DNA of 64,000 nucleotides from Amorphus orientalis (GCF_030814015.1 NZ_JAUSUL010000002.1:806001-870000); one strand, 5' to 3'. Shown: positions 9,562 through 19,090, numbered from the stretch's first letter. A program made the numbers and translations. The notes: generated from the letters alone by a model not told the origin.

Positions 9562-10740
9562 TTGCGTATCCCCGTGTCGTTGCCGCGTGCGACAGCCTCC
9601 ATGCGTCTTATCGCCCGCCGTCTGCCGCTCTCCGCGGCGGCCCTGATGCTCATCGGCGGGCAGGTCGGCCAACAGGACGTTGTCGCCTACATGCTCTCCC
9701 AGAAGGACGCGCCGCGCTACATGGCGCGGATCGTCGCCGCGCCCTACGGCGAATCGATGGAGCCCACCTTCGTCTATTCCCGAGAGGACGGTAGCGCGAA
9801 GGCCGGGCGAGGTGCCCAGGTCGCACTCGCCGGCTCCGGCGAGTTCGAGCATCTCGGACTGGCCGAGGCGAAGGTCGACCTTTCGGTCGAGACCCTCTCC
9901 GTGCGTACCGGGAAAGCCGGGAAGGGCGACCTTCTGGCCGACGTCAAACCCGCACTGGCCGAGCGCGATCTCGGCGCCGGTTCGGTGGCGACCGCCGTCA
10001 GTCTTCTGAGTGCGGGATCCTCGCGGGACTTTCCGCGTGTTTCGTTCGTTCAGCCGCGCGTGTTCGACGGGGCCGGCGGCGCGCAGAGCCTGCTGGCAGC
10101 CGCCAGTACAGGCGTCGAGAACGATGCGGATGCGGCGGCAGCCGGTGCCCGCTTCATGGCCGCGGCGAGCGCTGCGACGAGTGCGTCGCTGGTCTCCGCT
10201 TACGCGCCGGCTGGCGGCGTCGATCTGAATGCCCCGTTCGAGTCCCTTCTCGGCGCGCCGGGGACGGCCAAGGCTCCCGGTCCGCTCGACCACTGGTGGT
10301 CCGACCGTCCGCTTCCGAAGGAGGTGCGCGACGAGCGTCAGGTCAAATGCCTGGCGGAGGCCATCTATTTCGAGGCGCGCAGCGAAAGCCGTCTGGGCCA
10401 GATGGGTGTCGCCCAGGTGGTGATGAACCGGGTGAAGAACCCCGCCTATCCCGACACGATCTGCGGCGTGGTCTACCAGAACAAGAGCTGGTTCAATCGC
10501 TGCCAGTTCTCCTTCGCCTGCGACCGCGTCCGGGACGTCGTCCGCGACCAGCATTCCTGGAGCACGGCGATGGAGATCGCCGAAGGCTACACGAACGAGA
10601 CCATGTGGCTGCCGGAGATCGGCGCGTCGACGCACTACCATGCGACCTACGTGAAGCCGAAGTGGGCGCCGACGATGAAGCGCCTCGAGCGGATCGGCGA
10701 TCACGTCTTCTATCTGACGTTCGGCGGCGACTGGACCTGA
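9562..10740 (+). CDS. SleB-type cell wall hydrolase
   Basis: 392-residue protein with a C-terminal Hydrolase_2 (SleB) domain, about residues 265-390. The family signature CLAEAIYFEARSE with QVVMNRV, a catalytic Glu in YFEAR, and CQFSFACD are clear. SleB domains are lytic transglycosylase-like enzymes acting on peptidoglycan, known from Bacillus spore germination and widespread in Rhizobiales. The N-terminal 260 residues are Ala/Gly-rich and unrecognised apart from a signal-anchor-like stretch (RRLPLSAAALMLIGG). The frame opens with TTG at 9562; an ATG at 9601 (MRLIARR) is an equally plausible start just before the hydrophobic segment. It converges with the asparaginase gene. Confidence 0.85.
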   Translation: MRIPVSLPRATASMRLIARRLPLSAAALMLIGGQVGQQDVVAYMLSQKDAPRYMARIVAAPYGESMEPTFVYSREDGSAKAGRGAQVALAGSGEFEHLGLAEAKVDLSVETLSVRTGKAGKGDLLADVKPALAERDLGAGSVATAVSLLSAGSSRDFPRVSFVQPRVFDGAGGAQSLLAAASTGVENDADAAAAGARFMAAASAATSASLVSAYAPAGGVDLNAPFESLLGAPGTAKAPGPLDHWWSDRPLPKEVRDERQVKCLAEAIYFEARSESRLGQMGVAQVVMNRVKNPAYPDTICGVVYQNKSWFNRCQFSFACDRVRDVVRDQHSWSTAMEIAEGYTNETMWLPEIGASTHYHATYVKPKWAPTMKRLERIGDHVFYLTFGGDWT

Positions 10741-10773
10741 CGGGTATCCCGGTATCCGGCCGCCGAGCGGACA

Positions 10774-11814
10774 TCAGCACGCAGAAGTGTCTTCCAACTT
10801 CCTGATTGCGTGAGAGAAATCGTCACCGGGCCGGACCGTTCCGGCCTTGACGCCGCGGCGGGTTTCGACGGGCGTGCGTGCCCATCGATCGAGAAAGGCG
10901 CGGTCCTCCTCGGTCTCGGCCAGAAGCGCCTGAAGAACGGTGGCCATGGCCGCCTCGGACCCCCGGGTTCCGCCGTCGTCGATCTTGATGGCAACGCCGA
11001 GCTTGCGATCGGGCAGGGCGGCACAGAAGACGCCTTCGGCCCCGACCTTCACATAGACCTTCTCGCGGAAGCGGGTCATGACCTCGGTGCAGAACCCGCC
11101 TGTGGCGTCGACCTCGAACGGATGGGCTGCACAGGCTTTTCGAAGCCGCGTCAGCGCCGCCATGCGCTGCTCCGAGAGATCCCGGCCGCTGGCCGCCCGG
11201 GCGAAGGCGAGGGCCAGCCGCTCGGGCGGGATCGCCCAGGTCGGGATCGAGCAGCCGTCGATCGCACACACATCGTCCGAAAGCGTTGCCCCGGTCATCT
11301 CCTCGAGAATGTCGTGGATTTGGCGCTGGAGCGGGTGGTCGCGCGTCTCATAGCCTTCGACGGGCCATCCGTTGTGGACGCAGGCACACAGAAAGCCGGC
11401 GTGCTTGCCGGAACAGTTGTTGTGGGCCGCGCTCGGCTCTTTGCCGGCCCGGCGGATGCGATCCTGATCCTCGCCGCGCGCCGGCCACTGGGTGCCGCAG
11501 GCGAGGGCGCTTTCGTCCAGCCCAACCTTCGACAGGATCGAATGGGCGCAGGCGACATGGCCCTCTTCGCCGTCGTGGGACGCACACGCCAGCGCGAGCT
11601 CCGCATCGCTGAGGCCGAACGCATCGGCCGCGCCGCTCTCCACGAGGGGAAGCGCCTGGAAGATCTTCACGGCGGATCGGGGAAAGACCGGCAGGTCCGT
11701 CGCCCCGAGACCGAGGTGCAGCGCTCCGCCGCCGCCGACGATCGCCACCGTACCGCGGTGCTGGCTCTCCACCAGATCGCCGCGGGTCACTTCGATGAGA
11801 ACGGGATTGGTCAT
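10774..11814 (-). CDS. L-asparaginase II (rhizobial, thermolabile type)
   Basis: 346-residue member of the asparaginase II family (Pfam Asparaginase_II), unrelated to E. coli AnsA/AnsB and described from Rhizobium etli, hydrolysing asparagine to aspartate and ammonia. Diagnostic stretches are RGDLVESQHRG at the N-terminus, FPRSAVKIFQALPLVESG, CASHDGEEGHV, and NNCSGKHAGFLCAC in the middle. Length is normal and no signal peptide is present, so it is cytoplasmic. It is a stand-alone gene convergent with the SleB-type hydrolase. Confidence 0.92.
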   Translation of the reverse strand: MTNPVLIEVTRGDLVESQHRGTVAIVGGGGALHLGLGATDLPVFPRSAVKIFQALPLVESGAADAFGLSDAELALACASHDGEEGHVACAHSILSKVGLDESALACGTQWPARGEDQDRIRRAGKEPSAAHNNCSGKHAGFLCACVHNGWPVEGYETRDHPLQRQIHDILEEMTGATLSDDVCAIDGCSIPTWAIPPERLALAFARAASGRDLSEQRMAALTRLRKACAAHPFEVDATGGFCTEVMTRFREKVYVKVGAEGVFCAALPDRKLGVAIKIDDGGTRGSEAAMATVLQALLAETEEDRAFLDRWARTPVETRRGVKAGTVRPGDDFSHAIRKLEDTSAC

Positions 11815-11898
11815 GATCAGGGTTCCCGATGAGACGCGCCGGAGCTTCGCAGACGCCGCGCGTCCGGTCCATCCGTCTTTGGAGCGCCTGTTGCAGCG

Positions 11899-12726
11899 TC
11901 AGTCTGCCCTTTCCCGGGCCTTGGCCGCCTGCCAGTGGGCTTCCATTTCTTCCAGCGTCGCGTCCTCGGGCCGTCGGCCGTCGTCTGCGAGCGCGGTTTC
12001 GATATGGGTAAAGCGGCGGCGGAACTTCTCGTTGGTGCCGCGCAGCGCCGCTTCCGGATCCACGTCCAGATGGCGGGCGAGGTTGGCGACGGCAAACAGA
12101 AGATCGCCGATCTCTTCGCCGATCCGCTGCTGCGCCGGGGGACCCGCCTCGATCTCCGCCTCAAGTTCCTCGATCTCCTCGCGGATCTTGGCGATGACCG
12201 GGGCCGGAGCACCCCAGTCGAAGCCCACCTTGGCGGCCTTCTTCTGCAGCTTCTCCGCCCGGGTCAAAGCGGGCAGGGCAAGCGGCACGCCGTCGAGACT
12301 GCTGGACGAGACCTGCCCGGTCTGCGGGCTTCGCTCGGCCTTGAGGCGCTTTTCTTCGGCCTTGATCTCGTCCCAGAGCGCCTTGACGCGCTCGGGCGGA
12401 AGATCGCGTGCATCCCCGAAGACGTGCGGGTGACGGCGCACGAGCTTCTCAGTGATGGCTTCCACCACGCCGCCGAAATCGAAGGCGCCTTCCTCGTCGG
12501 CCATCTGGGCGTGGAAGACCACCTGAAGCAGGAGATCGCCAAGCTCGTCCCTGAGATCTTCCCGGTCGCCCTGCTGCACGGCGTCGGCCACCTCGTAGGC
12601 TTCCTCGATCGTATAGGGCACGATCGTTTCGAACGACTGCTTGACGTCCCAGGGGCAGCCGGTGTCCGGGTCCCTGAGACGGGCCATGATGGCGAGCAGG
12701 GTTGCGATATCGCGCGAAGGGGTCAT
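11899..12726 (-). CDS. mazG: Nucleoside triphosphate pyrophosphohydrolase MazG
   Basis: 275-residue all-alpha NTP pyrophosphatase that removes aberrant nucleotides. It contains two MazG repeats. The N-terminal one shows CPWDVKQSFETIVPYTIEEA with ELGDLLLQVVFHAQ, and the C-terminal one EIGDLLFAVANLARHL; the acidic Mg-binding EExxE/ExxD pattern is present in both. The ATG at 12726 (MTPSRDIATLL) fits the family N-terminus. The frame runs 89 codons further upstream but those codons overlap the SelW-like gene and do not resemble MazG. Its ATG overlaps the TGA of the upstream SelW-like gene (ATGA), so translation is probably coupled. Confidence 0.93.
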   Translation of the reverse strand: MTPSRDIATLLAIMARLRDPDTGCPWDVKQSFETIVPYTIEEAYEVADAVQQGDREDLRDELGDLLLQVVFHAQMADEEGAFDFGGVVEAITEKLVRRHPHVFGDARDLPPERVKALWDEIKAEEKRLKAERSPQTGQVSSSSLDGVPLALPALTRAEKLQKKAAKVGFDWGAPAPVIAKIREEIEELEAEIEAGPPAQQRIGEEIGDLLFAVANLARHLDVDPEAALRGTNEKFRRRFTHIETALADDGRRPEDATLEEMEAHWQAAKARERAD

Positions 12727-13034
12727 GCCGTCTCGTCGGGTCCGGTTGCGGGCTTGGTCCGATCCACATGGCCCAGATCGCGGTCCGGGTCCACCAGGTC
12801 GCGCACCCGCCCCTTGAGCGCCTTCACGTCCGGGAAGCCGCCATCTTGAACCCGTTCCCAGATCAGCGCTCCGTCGACCTCGATGCGGAATGCCCCGCCG
12901 GTGGCCGGCACCAGCGTGACGGCGCCGAGTTCCTCGGAAAAGGTGGAGAGCAGTTCCTGCGCCATCCAGGCCGAGCGGAGCAGCCAGTTGCACTGGCGGC
13001 AGTAGGTGATGGTCACATGCGGCTTTTCGGACAT
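12723..13034 (-). CDS. SelT/SelW/SelH family (Rdx) CXXC protein
   Basis: 103-residue thioredoxin-like-fold protein of the Rdx family (SelW homologues). The N-terminal VTITYCRQCNWLLRSAWMAQ carries the redox motif CRQC, where vertebrate SelW has CXXU. FRIEVDGALIWERVQDGGFP is the conserved beta hairpin, followed by the KALKGRVRDLVDP helix. The C-terminal 15 residues are disordered. The biochemical function is not established; a redox or glutathione-linked role is inferred from the family. Its stop overlaps the mazG start by 4 bp, indicating co-transcription. Confidence 0.85.
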   Translation of the reverse strand: MSEKPHVTITYCRQCNWLLRSAWMAQELLSTFSEELGAVTLVPATGGAFRIEVDGALIWERVQDGGFPDVKALKGRVRDLVDPDRDLGHVDRTKPATGPDETA

Positions 13035-13086
13035 CTCAGGACGTGTCTCCGTTGATGTGCTTCAGCGGACGGGGCAACGCAGCCGG

Positions 13087-13521
13087 TCAGCCGGATCGGG
13101 ATGTCGGCTCCATGGGAATCGGAAACACCAGGTCATACAGCCAGTTAAAGATGAAGGCGTAGACGATGTAAAAGGCGACGAAGAAGAGGTCCATCACCAG
13201 CGCCTGCCAGAGGCTGATCCCCAGATACCAGGCGATCAGGGGCAGCAGGATCAGGAGCAGGCCGGCTTCAAACAGCAGTGCGTGAACGACACGCAGCGGA
13301 ACTGTTTTCCGCGGGTCGCCGCGCAGACGCAGGAGCGCAGTGTCGAAGCCGAGATTGTAGATGTAGTTCCAGGCCGTCGCGACGACCGAGCTGCCCAACG
13401 CGACGGCGCCGATATCGACCAACGGCTTGTCGATCACGAGCGTACCCAGCGGCGTGACGAGCGCCAGGCCGATGATCTCGAAGGACAATGTGTGACGGAT
13501 CCGGTCGGCAACCGAACGCAT
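13087..13521 (-). CDS. PACE-family (AceI-like) efflux transporter
   Basis: A 144-residue, four-helix inner-membrane protein built from two copies of the bacterial transmembrane pair (BTP) unit, the layout of PACE multidrug exporters such as Acinetobacter AceI. The first repeat starts RIRHTLSFEIIGLALVTPLG and contains the conserved Glu of helix 1. The second contains RVVHALLFEAGLLLILLPL, again with a Glu, and ends ALVMDLFFVAFYIVYAFIFN. ATG at 13521 is chosen because GGAGAAATCC precedes it; the open frame extends 28 codons upstream without membrane character. The substrate (biocides or polyamines in known members) is unknown here. Confidence 0.85.
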   Translation of the reverse strand: MRSVADRIRHTLSFEIIGLALVTPLGTLVIDKPLVDIGAVALGSSVVATAWNYIYNLGFDTALLRLRGDPRKTVPLRVVHALLFEAGLLLILLPLIAWYLGISLWQALVMDLFFVAFYIVYAFIFNWLYDLVFPIPMEPTSRSG

Positions 13522-14001
13522 GGATTTCTCCGTTTTGGGTTCGGGCCGTCCCGACTGATGGACATGGGTGCTGCGCGAGGTCGTCCTCACACCGATGACC
13601 GGCATCTAGCTGGGCGGGAGGCTCGCCACAAGACCTATCGGATCCGGACATCCGAATGCGAACGAATGCGGCCCGGATAGGAGCAGGTGCAGCCGGTGCA
13701 GGGGGCAAGCCCGCGATGACACAGCGCGCTCGGAGCGCGCGGGCGGTGGTTGCGCTTTATTCGTGCGCGCCCGCACGCGCACCTGCGAGTCGCATAAGAT
13801 GCATTATGGAACCAAAACAGCACCTGTATCCGTGGTCCCGGGGATGGATCCAGTCTGTGGCGACGTGATCGTATCGGCCATGTTGGGACCTCGCGCATCG
13901 ATGCGAAAAGACTGCGCCCTCAACGGCATGGCGCCGGTGTCTGAAGTCGCCCCGCAAGCCGAGCGCCGGTCCGGAACGCCGCCATGACGACGGCGGACGG
14001 C
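13522..14001. other. 480-bp intergenic region with a GC palindrome
   Basis: Lies downstream of the MBL hydrolase and upstream of the PACE gene, both on the minus strand. It holds the PACE promoter region and the perfect 8-bp inverted repeat at 13724-13740. Several small frames cross it, but none shows a family motif or convincing ribosome binding site. No RNA gene is recognised. Confidence 0.5.
13724..13740. repeat. Perfect GC-rich inverted repeat
   Basis: GCGCGCTC, one spacer base, GAGCGCGC: an 8-bp perfect inverted repeat. It is too tightly looped and lacks a T-tract, so it does not look like a Rho-independent terminator. Function unknown. Confidence 0.45.
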
Positions 14002-14811
14002 TCAGCCGGAAAGCGCGACCTCGAAGGTCATCATGTCGTAGGCCGGTTCGACGCCTTCCGGCAGCTCGGCCGCCAGCGTGTCGAAGTCGAGGTCGAGATG
14101 GAGATTGGTGAGGATGCCGCGCTTCACCTTCAGACGTTCGATCCAGCCGAGCGCCTCGGCAACGGTGAAATGGCTGCGGTGCGGCGTATAGCGCAGCGCG
14201 TCGACCATCCAGACATCGAGGCCCTTGAGGTGGTCCAGGCTCGCGGCCGGCAGGTCGTGGAGATCGCTGGAGTACGCCACATTGCCGATCCGGAAGCCGA
14301 GTGAATCGATGTCACCGTGATGCTGCTGGAACGGCAGGACCGTCACGACGCCGCCAGGTCCGCGCACCGCAACGGGCGTTCCAGGGTGCAGCCGGTGTTC
14401 GTTCAGGATCGGCGGATAGCCGGAGCCTTCGGGCGTGACGAAGCAGTAGTCGAACGCCTTGTGGGCGCGCGCCGACGTGGAATGGTCGAGATAGACGTCC
14501 ACCCGCTTGCGCTCCTTGAGAGCCAGGCCGCGCAGGTCGTCGATGCCGTGAATATGATCCGCGTGCGCGTGCGTGTAGAAGACGGCGTCCAGGCTGCCGG
14601 CGCCAGCGTCGTTGATCTGTTCGCGCAGGTCCGGACCCGTGTCGATCAGCACGGTCGTCACGCCGGTTTCCGAGCGGCGTTCGACCAGCAGCGAGCAGCG
14701 CCTGCGCCGGTTCTTCGGGTTTGCCGGATCGCACGCGCCCCAGTCGTTGCCGATGCGCGGGACACCGCCGGACGAGCCGCAGCCCAGGATCGTGAATTTC
14801 AAGCTATTCAT
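14002..14811 (-). CDS. MBL-fold metallohydrolase (PhnP/YycJ-like)
   Basis: 269-residue metallo-beta-lactamase-fold hydrolase. The N-terminus FTILGCGSSGGVPRIGNDWG and the metal-binding motif THAHADHIHGID are typical of the group often annotated as phosphoribosyl 1,2-cyclic phosphate phosphodiesterase-like. The insert CDPANPKNRRRRCSLLV carries the two-cysteine feature of this subgroup. The true substrate is unknown; this copy is not near C-P lyase genes. It is translated from an ATG overlapping the tatD stop (ATGA), completing the conserved metG-tatD-MBL operon order. Confidence 0.85.
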   Translation of the reverse strand: MNSLKFTILGCGSSGGVPRIGNDWGACDPANPKNRRRRCSLLVERRSETGVTTVLIDTGPDLREQINDAGAGSLDAVFYTHAHADHIHGIDDLRGLALKERKRVDVYLDHSTSARAHKAFDYCFVTPEGSGYPPILNEHRLHPGTPVAVRGPGGVVTVLPFQQHHGDIDSLGFRIGNVAYSSDLHDLPAASLDHLKGLDVWMVDALRYTPHRSHFTVAEALGWIERLKVKRGILTNLHLDLDFDTLAAELPEGVEPAYDMMTFEVALSG

Positions 14812-15599
14812 TGGACCGCCGGCCGCGGAACCTTCGAGAACAACCGGAAAAAATTATCAGTCGTGATGGCCGCTATCTCCTCTGACGAGACACCCCGGAC
14901 ATCGGCGAGCACATCGGCGGTCTTCGCGACGAAGGCCGGCTCGTTCCGCTTACCCCGAAACGGTACGGGTGCGAGATAGGGCGCGTCCGTTTCCACCAGC
15001 AGTCTGTCTGCCGGTACGTCGCGGGCGACTTCCCGGATCTCTTCGGCGGTCTTGAACGTGAGGATGCCGGAGAACGAGACATACAGACCGAGCTCGACCC
15101 CGGTCATCGCGAGGCTCCGGCCCGACGAGAAACAATGGAGGATCGCCGGAAACGGACCGTCCTCGTCATGGGCGGTTTTCAGGATCCGGGCCACGTCCTC
15201 GTCGGCTTCCCGCGCATGGATGACCAGTGGCAGTCCGGTCTCCCGCGCGGCCGCGATATGACGCCGGAAGCCTTCCGCCTGGGCCTCGCGTGGCGAATAG
15301 TCGTAGTGATAGTCGAGACCCGCCTCCCCGATGGCGACCACCTTCGGGTGCCGCGCCAGATCGACCAGCATCTCGGTCGTGACATCGGTCTCTTCGCCGG
15401 CGTTGTGCGGATGCGTGCCGACGGAGCAGAACACGTCGGGATAGGCCTCCGCGACCTCCCTCACCTGATCGAATTTCGCGACGCGCGTGGAGATGGTGAC
15501 CATCGTGCCGACGCCAGCGGCACGGGCGCGTTCAATGATCGCATCGCGCTCGTCCGCGAAGTCCGGGAAATCGAGATGGCAGTGACTGTCGACAATCAT
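14808..15599 (-). CDS. tatD: TatD-family metal-dependent DNase/hydrolase
   Basis: 263-residue TIM-barrel amidohydrolase of the TatD/YcfH family, 3'-5' DNases or putative deoxyribonucleases. Metal ligands are all present: DSHCHLDF at the N-terminus, GEAGLDYHYD, IHAREADED, LHCFSSG and ETDAPYLAP. The ATG at 15599 begins MIVDSHCHLD as in the family. The open frame extends 34 codons further into metG sequence and is not used. It lies just downstream of metG and its stop overlaps the start of the MBL hydrolase by 4 bp, so the three genes form one operon. Confidence 0.92.
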   Translation of the reverse strand: MIVDSHCHLDFPDFADERDAIIERARAAGVGTMVTISTRVAKFDQVREVAEAYPDVFCSVGTHPHNAGEETDVTTEMLVDLARHPKVVAIGEAGLDYHYDYSPREAQAEGFRRHIAAARETGLPLVIHAREADEDVARILKTAHDEDGPFPAILHCFSSGRSLAMTGVELGLYVSFSGILTFKTAEEIREVARDVPADRLLVETDAPYLAPVPFRGKRNEPAFVAKTADVLADVRGVSSEEIAAITTDNFFRLFSKVPRPAVQ

Positions 15600-15618
15600 A
15601 AGAAGGTCGCTGAACGCT

Positions 15619-17172
15619 CTATTCGGTTTCCGGTTCCACGAACCGGGGAAAGACGGGTTCGGGTTTGGGCAGAGCCCCGCCGGGCGAAAGACGGCCCGCA
15701 CCGGCGAGCTCCGAGAAGCTGCGGCGATCGTCGGCGAGGCCGAGAATGGAAAGCAGCCGGCCGGCCGCTGCCGGCGTGATCGGCTGCATCAGGATGCCAA
15801 CCTGCCGCAGCACCTCCGCGGTCACGTAGAGGACGGTCTTCATCCGCTCCGGATCGCTCTTGCGCAGCGCCCAGGGTTCACTCGCCGCGAAGTACCGGTT
15901 GGCATCGGCAACCACCTGGAAGATCGCGGCCAGGGCGGTATGGAGCGCCTGGACCTCGATCGCCTTCCGGCAGGTCTCCAGAAGCGCGTCGGCGGCGGCC
16001 AGGATTTCCTCGTCGGCCGACGAGAAGGCACCGTATTCCGGCACCCTGCCCTCGCAGTGTTTCGCGATCATGGACAGTGAACGCTGAGCCAGATTGCCGA
16101 GATCGTTGGCGAGATCGGCGTTGATGCGGCCGACGATCGCATCGTGGGAATAGTTGCCGTCCTGTCCGAACGGGACCTCGCGCAGGAAGAAATAGCGCAG
16201 CTGGTCGACGCCGTAAGTCTCCGACAGGGCGAACGGATCGATCACGTTGCCCACCGACTTGGACATCTTCTCCCCGCGATTGAACAGGAAGCCGTGTCCG
16301 TAGACGCGTTTGGGCAGCGGAAGTCCGGCCGACATCAGGAAGGCGGGCCAGTAGACGGTGTGGAAGCGGATGATGTCCTTGCCGATCACGTGCAGGTCGG
16401 CCGGCCAGAACCGCTTGTAGGACGCCGAATCGGTATCGGGATAGCCGATACCGGTCAGGTAGTTGGTCAGCGCGTCGACCCACACATACATCACGTGGCG
16501 GTCGTCGCCGGGCACGGGAACGCCCCAGTCGAAGGTCGTGCGGGAGATCGAGAGGTCTCTCAGGCCGCCCTCCACGAACCGGACCACCTCGTTGCGCCGC
16601 TCGTCGGGACCGATGAAGGCCGGGTTGTCCCGGTAGTGCGCAAGCAGCGGTTCCTGATAGGCGGAGAGCCGGAAGAAGTAGCTTTCCTCCTCGACCCATT
16701 CCACAGGCGTGCCCTGGGGGCCGCGGCGCACGCCATCGTCGCCAAGGACCGTCTCGTTTTCCTGGTAGTAGGCCTCGTCGCGAACCGAGTACCAGCCGGA
16801 GTAGCTGTCCTTGTAGATGTCGCCGGCCTCTGCCATCCGCTCCCAGATCGCCTGGCTGGCCGCGGCATGGCGCGGCTCCGTGGTGCGGATGAAATCATCG
16901 TTGGAGCAGTTGAGCTCGGCCGCCATCGCCGCGAAACGCGGCGCCTGCCGATCGGCGAACTCGCGTGCGCTGATACCTTCGCGGGCCGCGGTCTGCTGCA
17001 TCTTCTGGCCGTGCTCGTCGGTGCCGGTCAGGAAGAAGACGTCATAGCCGTCGAGGCGCTTGAACCGGGCCAGCGCGTCGGTGGCGATCACCTCATACGC
17101 ATGGCCGATATGGGGCGCACCGTTCGGATAGGAAATGGCGGTCGTGATGTAATACGCAGGGCGATCGGTCAT
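15619..17172 (-). CDS. metG: Methionine--tRNA ligase
   Basis: Charges tRNA-Met with methionine. The 517-residue chain shows the class I signatures: [17 protein letters not shown] (HIGH motif as HIGH within PHIGHAY) near residue 20 and [14 protein letters not shown] (KMSKS) near residue 305. It is the short MetG type without the C-terminal EMAP tRNA-binding domain, as usual in alphaproteobacteria. It follows holB and precedes tatD on the same strand with short gaps, the conserved tmk-holB-metG-tatD order. Confidence 0.96.
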   Translation of the reverse strand: MTDRPAYYITTAISYPNGAPHIGHAYEVIATDALARFKRLDGYDVFFLTGTDEHGQKMQQTAAREGISAREFADRQAPRFAAMAAELNCSNDDFIRTTEPRHAAASQAIWERMAEAGDIYKDSYSGWYSVRDEAYYQENETVLGDDGVRRGPQGTPVEWVEEESYFFRLSAYQEPLLAHYRDNPAFIGPDERRNEVVRFVEGGLRDLSISRTTFDWGVPVPGDDRHVMYVWVDALTNYLTGIGYPDTDSASYKRFWPADLHVIGKDIIRFHTVYWPAFLMSAGLPLPKRVYGHGFLFNRGEKMSKSVGNVIDPFALSETYGVDQLRYFFLREVPFGQDGNYSHDAIVGRINADLANDLGNLAQRSLSMIAKHCEGRVPEYGAFSSADEEILAAADALLETCRKAIEVQALHTALAAIFQVVADANRYFAASEPWALRKSDPERMKTVLYVTAEVLRQVGILMQPITPAAAGRLLSILGLADDRRSFSELAGAGRLSPGGALPKPEPVFPRFVEPETE

Positions 17173-17205
17173 GGCATCCGGGAACCGCGGGATAAATCCG
17201 TCCGA

Positions 17206-18303
17206 TCAGGACGCGCGCGCCCGTGCCGTCCGGTCGACCTCCGCGATATCATGAAAGAGGTTGAGGACAACCTGCTTGCGGTCGAGGTTGAACGCCTCGG
17301 CGACGCCGACGGCGTGAGCGGTCTTTTCCCATACCTCGGCCCACCCGGCAAGCGCCGCCGGGGGCTGCGTTGTCGCGTCCGCGCGCACCTTCTTGGACAG
17401 CCAGTCGGACACGAGGTCCACCAGCAGATCGAAGGTCGCATCCGAGCCCGGTCCCGATGTCCGGTCGGCCAGCCGGTGGAGCGCCGCCTCGTCCAGCCTG
17501 GGCAGGTTGGAGAGGATGTCGGTTACTGCGTGCTGCAGCCCCACGCCTCCGGCCTCAAGCAGGGTCAAAGCCCGCCGCAGGCTGCCATCCGCGAGATCCG
17601 CCGCAACGTCGACAGCCTCCGAATCGTGAGCCTTGTCGGCCCCCATGCCGACGAGCGCCGATTTCATCTGGTCGCCGGAGAGCGGTCTGAGATCGATCCG
17701 CCGGCAGCGCGACCGGATGGTCGGCAGCAGCCGGCCTGGAACGTGGCAAACCAGGAGGAAGAGGGCCTGACGCGGCGGCTCCTCGAGCGACTTCAGGAGC
17801 GCGTTGGCCGCATTGACGTTCAAATCGTCGGCCACGTCGACGATAACGATGCGATAGCCGCCATGGGCGGAGGTCGAGCCGAAATAGGGCACGATCCGCC
17901 TCACCTCGTCGACCGTGATCTCGCCCCTGAACTTCTTTGTCTTGTCATCGTAGGGGCGGCGCAGATGCAGGAGGCCCGGGTGGGCGCCGGTCGCCACCTG
18001 GCGGAAGACCGGATGGGTCTCGGGAATCGAAAGGTCGGTGGCCGAGTCCAGCGCCGGGTCCGCCGGATCGGGATGAGCCAGAACGAAGCGGGCAAAGCGG
18101 AAGGCGAGCGTCGCCTTTCCGATTCCCTCAGGCCCCGTCAGAAGCAGAGCGTGGTGCAGCCGCCCGCCCCGGTAGGCGGCGATCAGGTCTTCCTCGACCT
18201 GGTGGTGTCCGTGAAGGACGGTCTGGTGTCGCGGAACGGGCCAGTCCCCGACCTGATCGGGCTCGGGCGGCGGATCGTCGGCTTTTGTGGTCGCGCGCGC
18301 CAT
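17206..18303 (-). CDS. holB: DNA polymerase III subunit delta prime
   Basis: 365-residue clamp-loader subunit. The degenerate Walker A is GPEGIGKAT at residues 57-65, followed by ITVDEVRRIVPYFG, VIVDVADDLNVNAANALLKS, LEEPP, and the sensor-1-type RSRCRRIDLRPL. This is the HolB/DnaX fold. ATG at 18303 (MARATTKADDPPPEP) starts 8 bp after the tmk stop, and the family match begins soon after. The open frame reaches 101 codons upstream but only through tmk in another frame. Co-transcribed with tmk and metG. Confidence 0.92.
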   Translation of the reverse strand: MARATTKADDPPPEPDQVGDWPVPRHQTVLHGHHQVEEDLIAAYRGGRLHHALLLTGPEGIGKATLAFRFARFVLAHPDPADPALDSATDLSIPETHPVFRQVATGAHPGLLHLRRPYDDKTKKFRGEITVDEVRRIVPYFGSTSAHGGYRIVIVDVADDLNVNAANALLKSLEEPPRQALFLLVCHVPGRLLPTIRSRCRRIDLRPLSGDQMKSALVGMGADKAHDSEAVDVAADLADGSLRRALTLLEAGGVGLQHAVTDILSNLPRLDEAALHRLADRTSGPGSDATFDLLVDLVSDWLSKKVRADATTQPPAALAGWAEVWEKTAHAVGVAEAFNLDRKQVVLNLFHDIAEVDRTARARAS

Positions 18304-18310
18304 GGGCCGC

Positions 18311-19090
18311 TCAGACGTAGCGGGCCGGGTGGAGCCGGTCGACGACGGTCCGCCAGACCAGATCGGATACTTCGGGCGATGGCAGGCTGGCGTCGATGAC
18401 GACGCAGCGTTTCGGATCCGACTTGGCCAGACGCTTGAACGCCCGCCTCCGCGCCTCGTCGATCTCGGCCGCTTCGCTCTCGAAACGGTCGGCTGCATCG
18501 TCGCCGCGCCGGGAGGCGGCACGCGCCCGGCCGATCTCCGGGTCGAGATCCAGGACGATGGTGAGGTCCGGGCGCACGCCGTCCAGGGAGATGCGCTCCA
18601 TGGCATTCAGGATCGGCGCTTCCACGCCGGAAAGCCCCTGATAGACGCGCGTGGAATCGGTAAAGCGGTCGCACAGGACCCATGAGCCCGTGGCCAGCGC
18701 CGGCCTGATCCTGCGGTCGACGTGGTCGATCCTGGCAGCGGAGAACAGGACGGCTTCGGCCTCGGCGCCGAACGGTTTCGCGGCACCCGAAAGGACGAGC
18801 TCGCGGACAAGTTCCGCTCCCGACGTGCCGCCGGGTTCACGTGTCATGACCGTCTTGAGACCGAGATCGCCGAGACGATGGGCAAGCGCCCGGAGCTGGG
18901 TGGTCTTGCCGGTCCCCTCCCCGCCTTCGAATGTGATGAAGCGTCCGCGGACAGGCCGCAGGTCTGCGTCTTCCCGTGACGGGGCGGAGGTTCGGTCAGG
19001 GCCGGAGTGAGCGGAGGCGGCCGCCCCGAGGTCGGCCGGGGCACGATAGGCGCCCCGAACGTCATTGCCTGCCTCCGCAACGCCGGTCAT
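18311..19090 (-). CDS. tmk: Thymidylate kinase
   Basis: Phosphorylates dTMP to dTDP. Walker A FEGGEGTGKTT at residues 54-64, the REPGGTSGAELVRELVL dTMP loop, CDRFTDSTRVYQG (DR motif) and the LID segment RAASRRGDDAADRFE are present. The predicted chain is 259 residues because the ATG at 19090 adds about 48 residues in front of RGRFITFEGG, whereas typical Tmk begins near there. No ATG, GTG or TTG closer to the domain is obvious, and the 19090 ATG overlaps the rlpA TGA (ATGA), supporting it as a coupled start. The leader is Ala/Pro-rich and probably disordered. Confidence 0.93.
   Translation of the reverse strand: MTGVAEAGNDVRGAYRAPADLGAAASAHSGPDRTSAPSREDADLRPVRGRFITFEGGEGTGKTTQLRALAHRLGDLGLKTVMTREPGGTSGAELVRELVLSGAAKPFGAEAEAVLFSAARIDHVDRRIRPALATGSWVLCDRFTDSTRVYQGLSGVEAPILNAMERISLDGVRPDLTIVLDLDPEIGRARAASRRGDDAADRFESEAAEIDEARRRAFKRLAKSDPKRCVVIDASLPSPEVSDLVWRTVVDRLHPARYV

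Noticed and set aside
12723-13034. Possible selenoprotein with in-frame UGA in the SelW-like gene
   Set aside because: The redox motif is CRQC, encoded by normal Cys codons; no UGA is read through and no SECIS-like element is needed.
13724-13740. GC palindrome as a Rho-independent terminator
   Set aside because: One-base loop and no T-tract on either strand, and it is 260 bp past the nearest upstream stop codon.
16144-18399. 751-codon open frame on the plus strand
   Set aside because: Antisense of metG and holB, both of which have unmistakable motifs.
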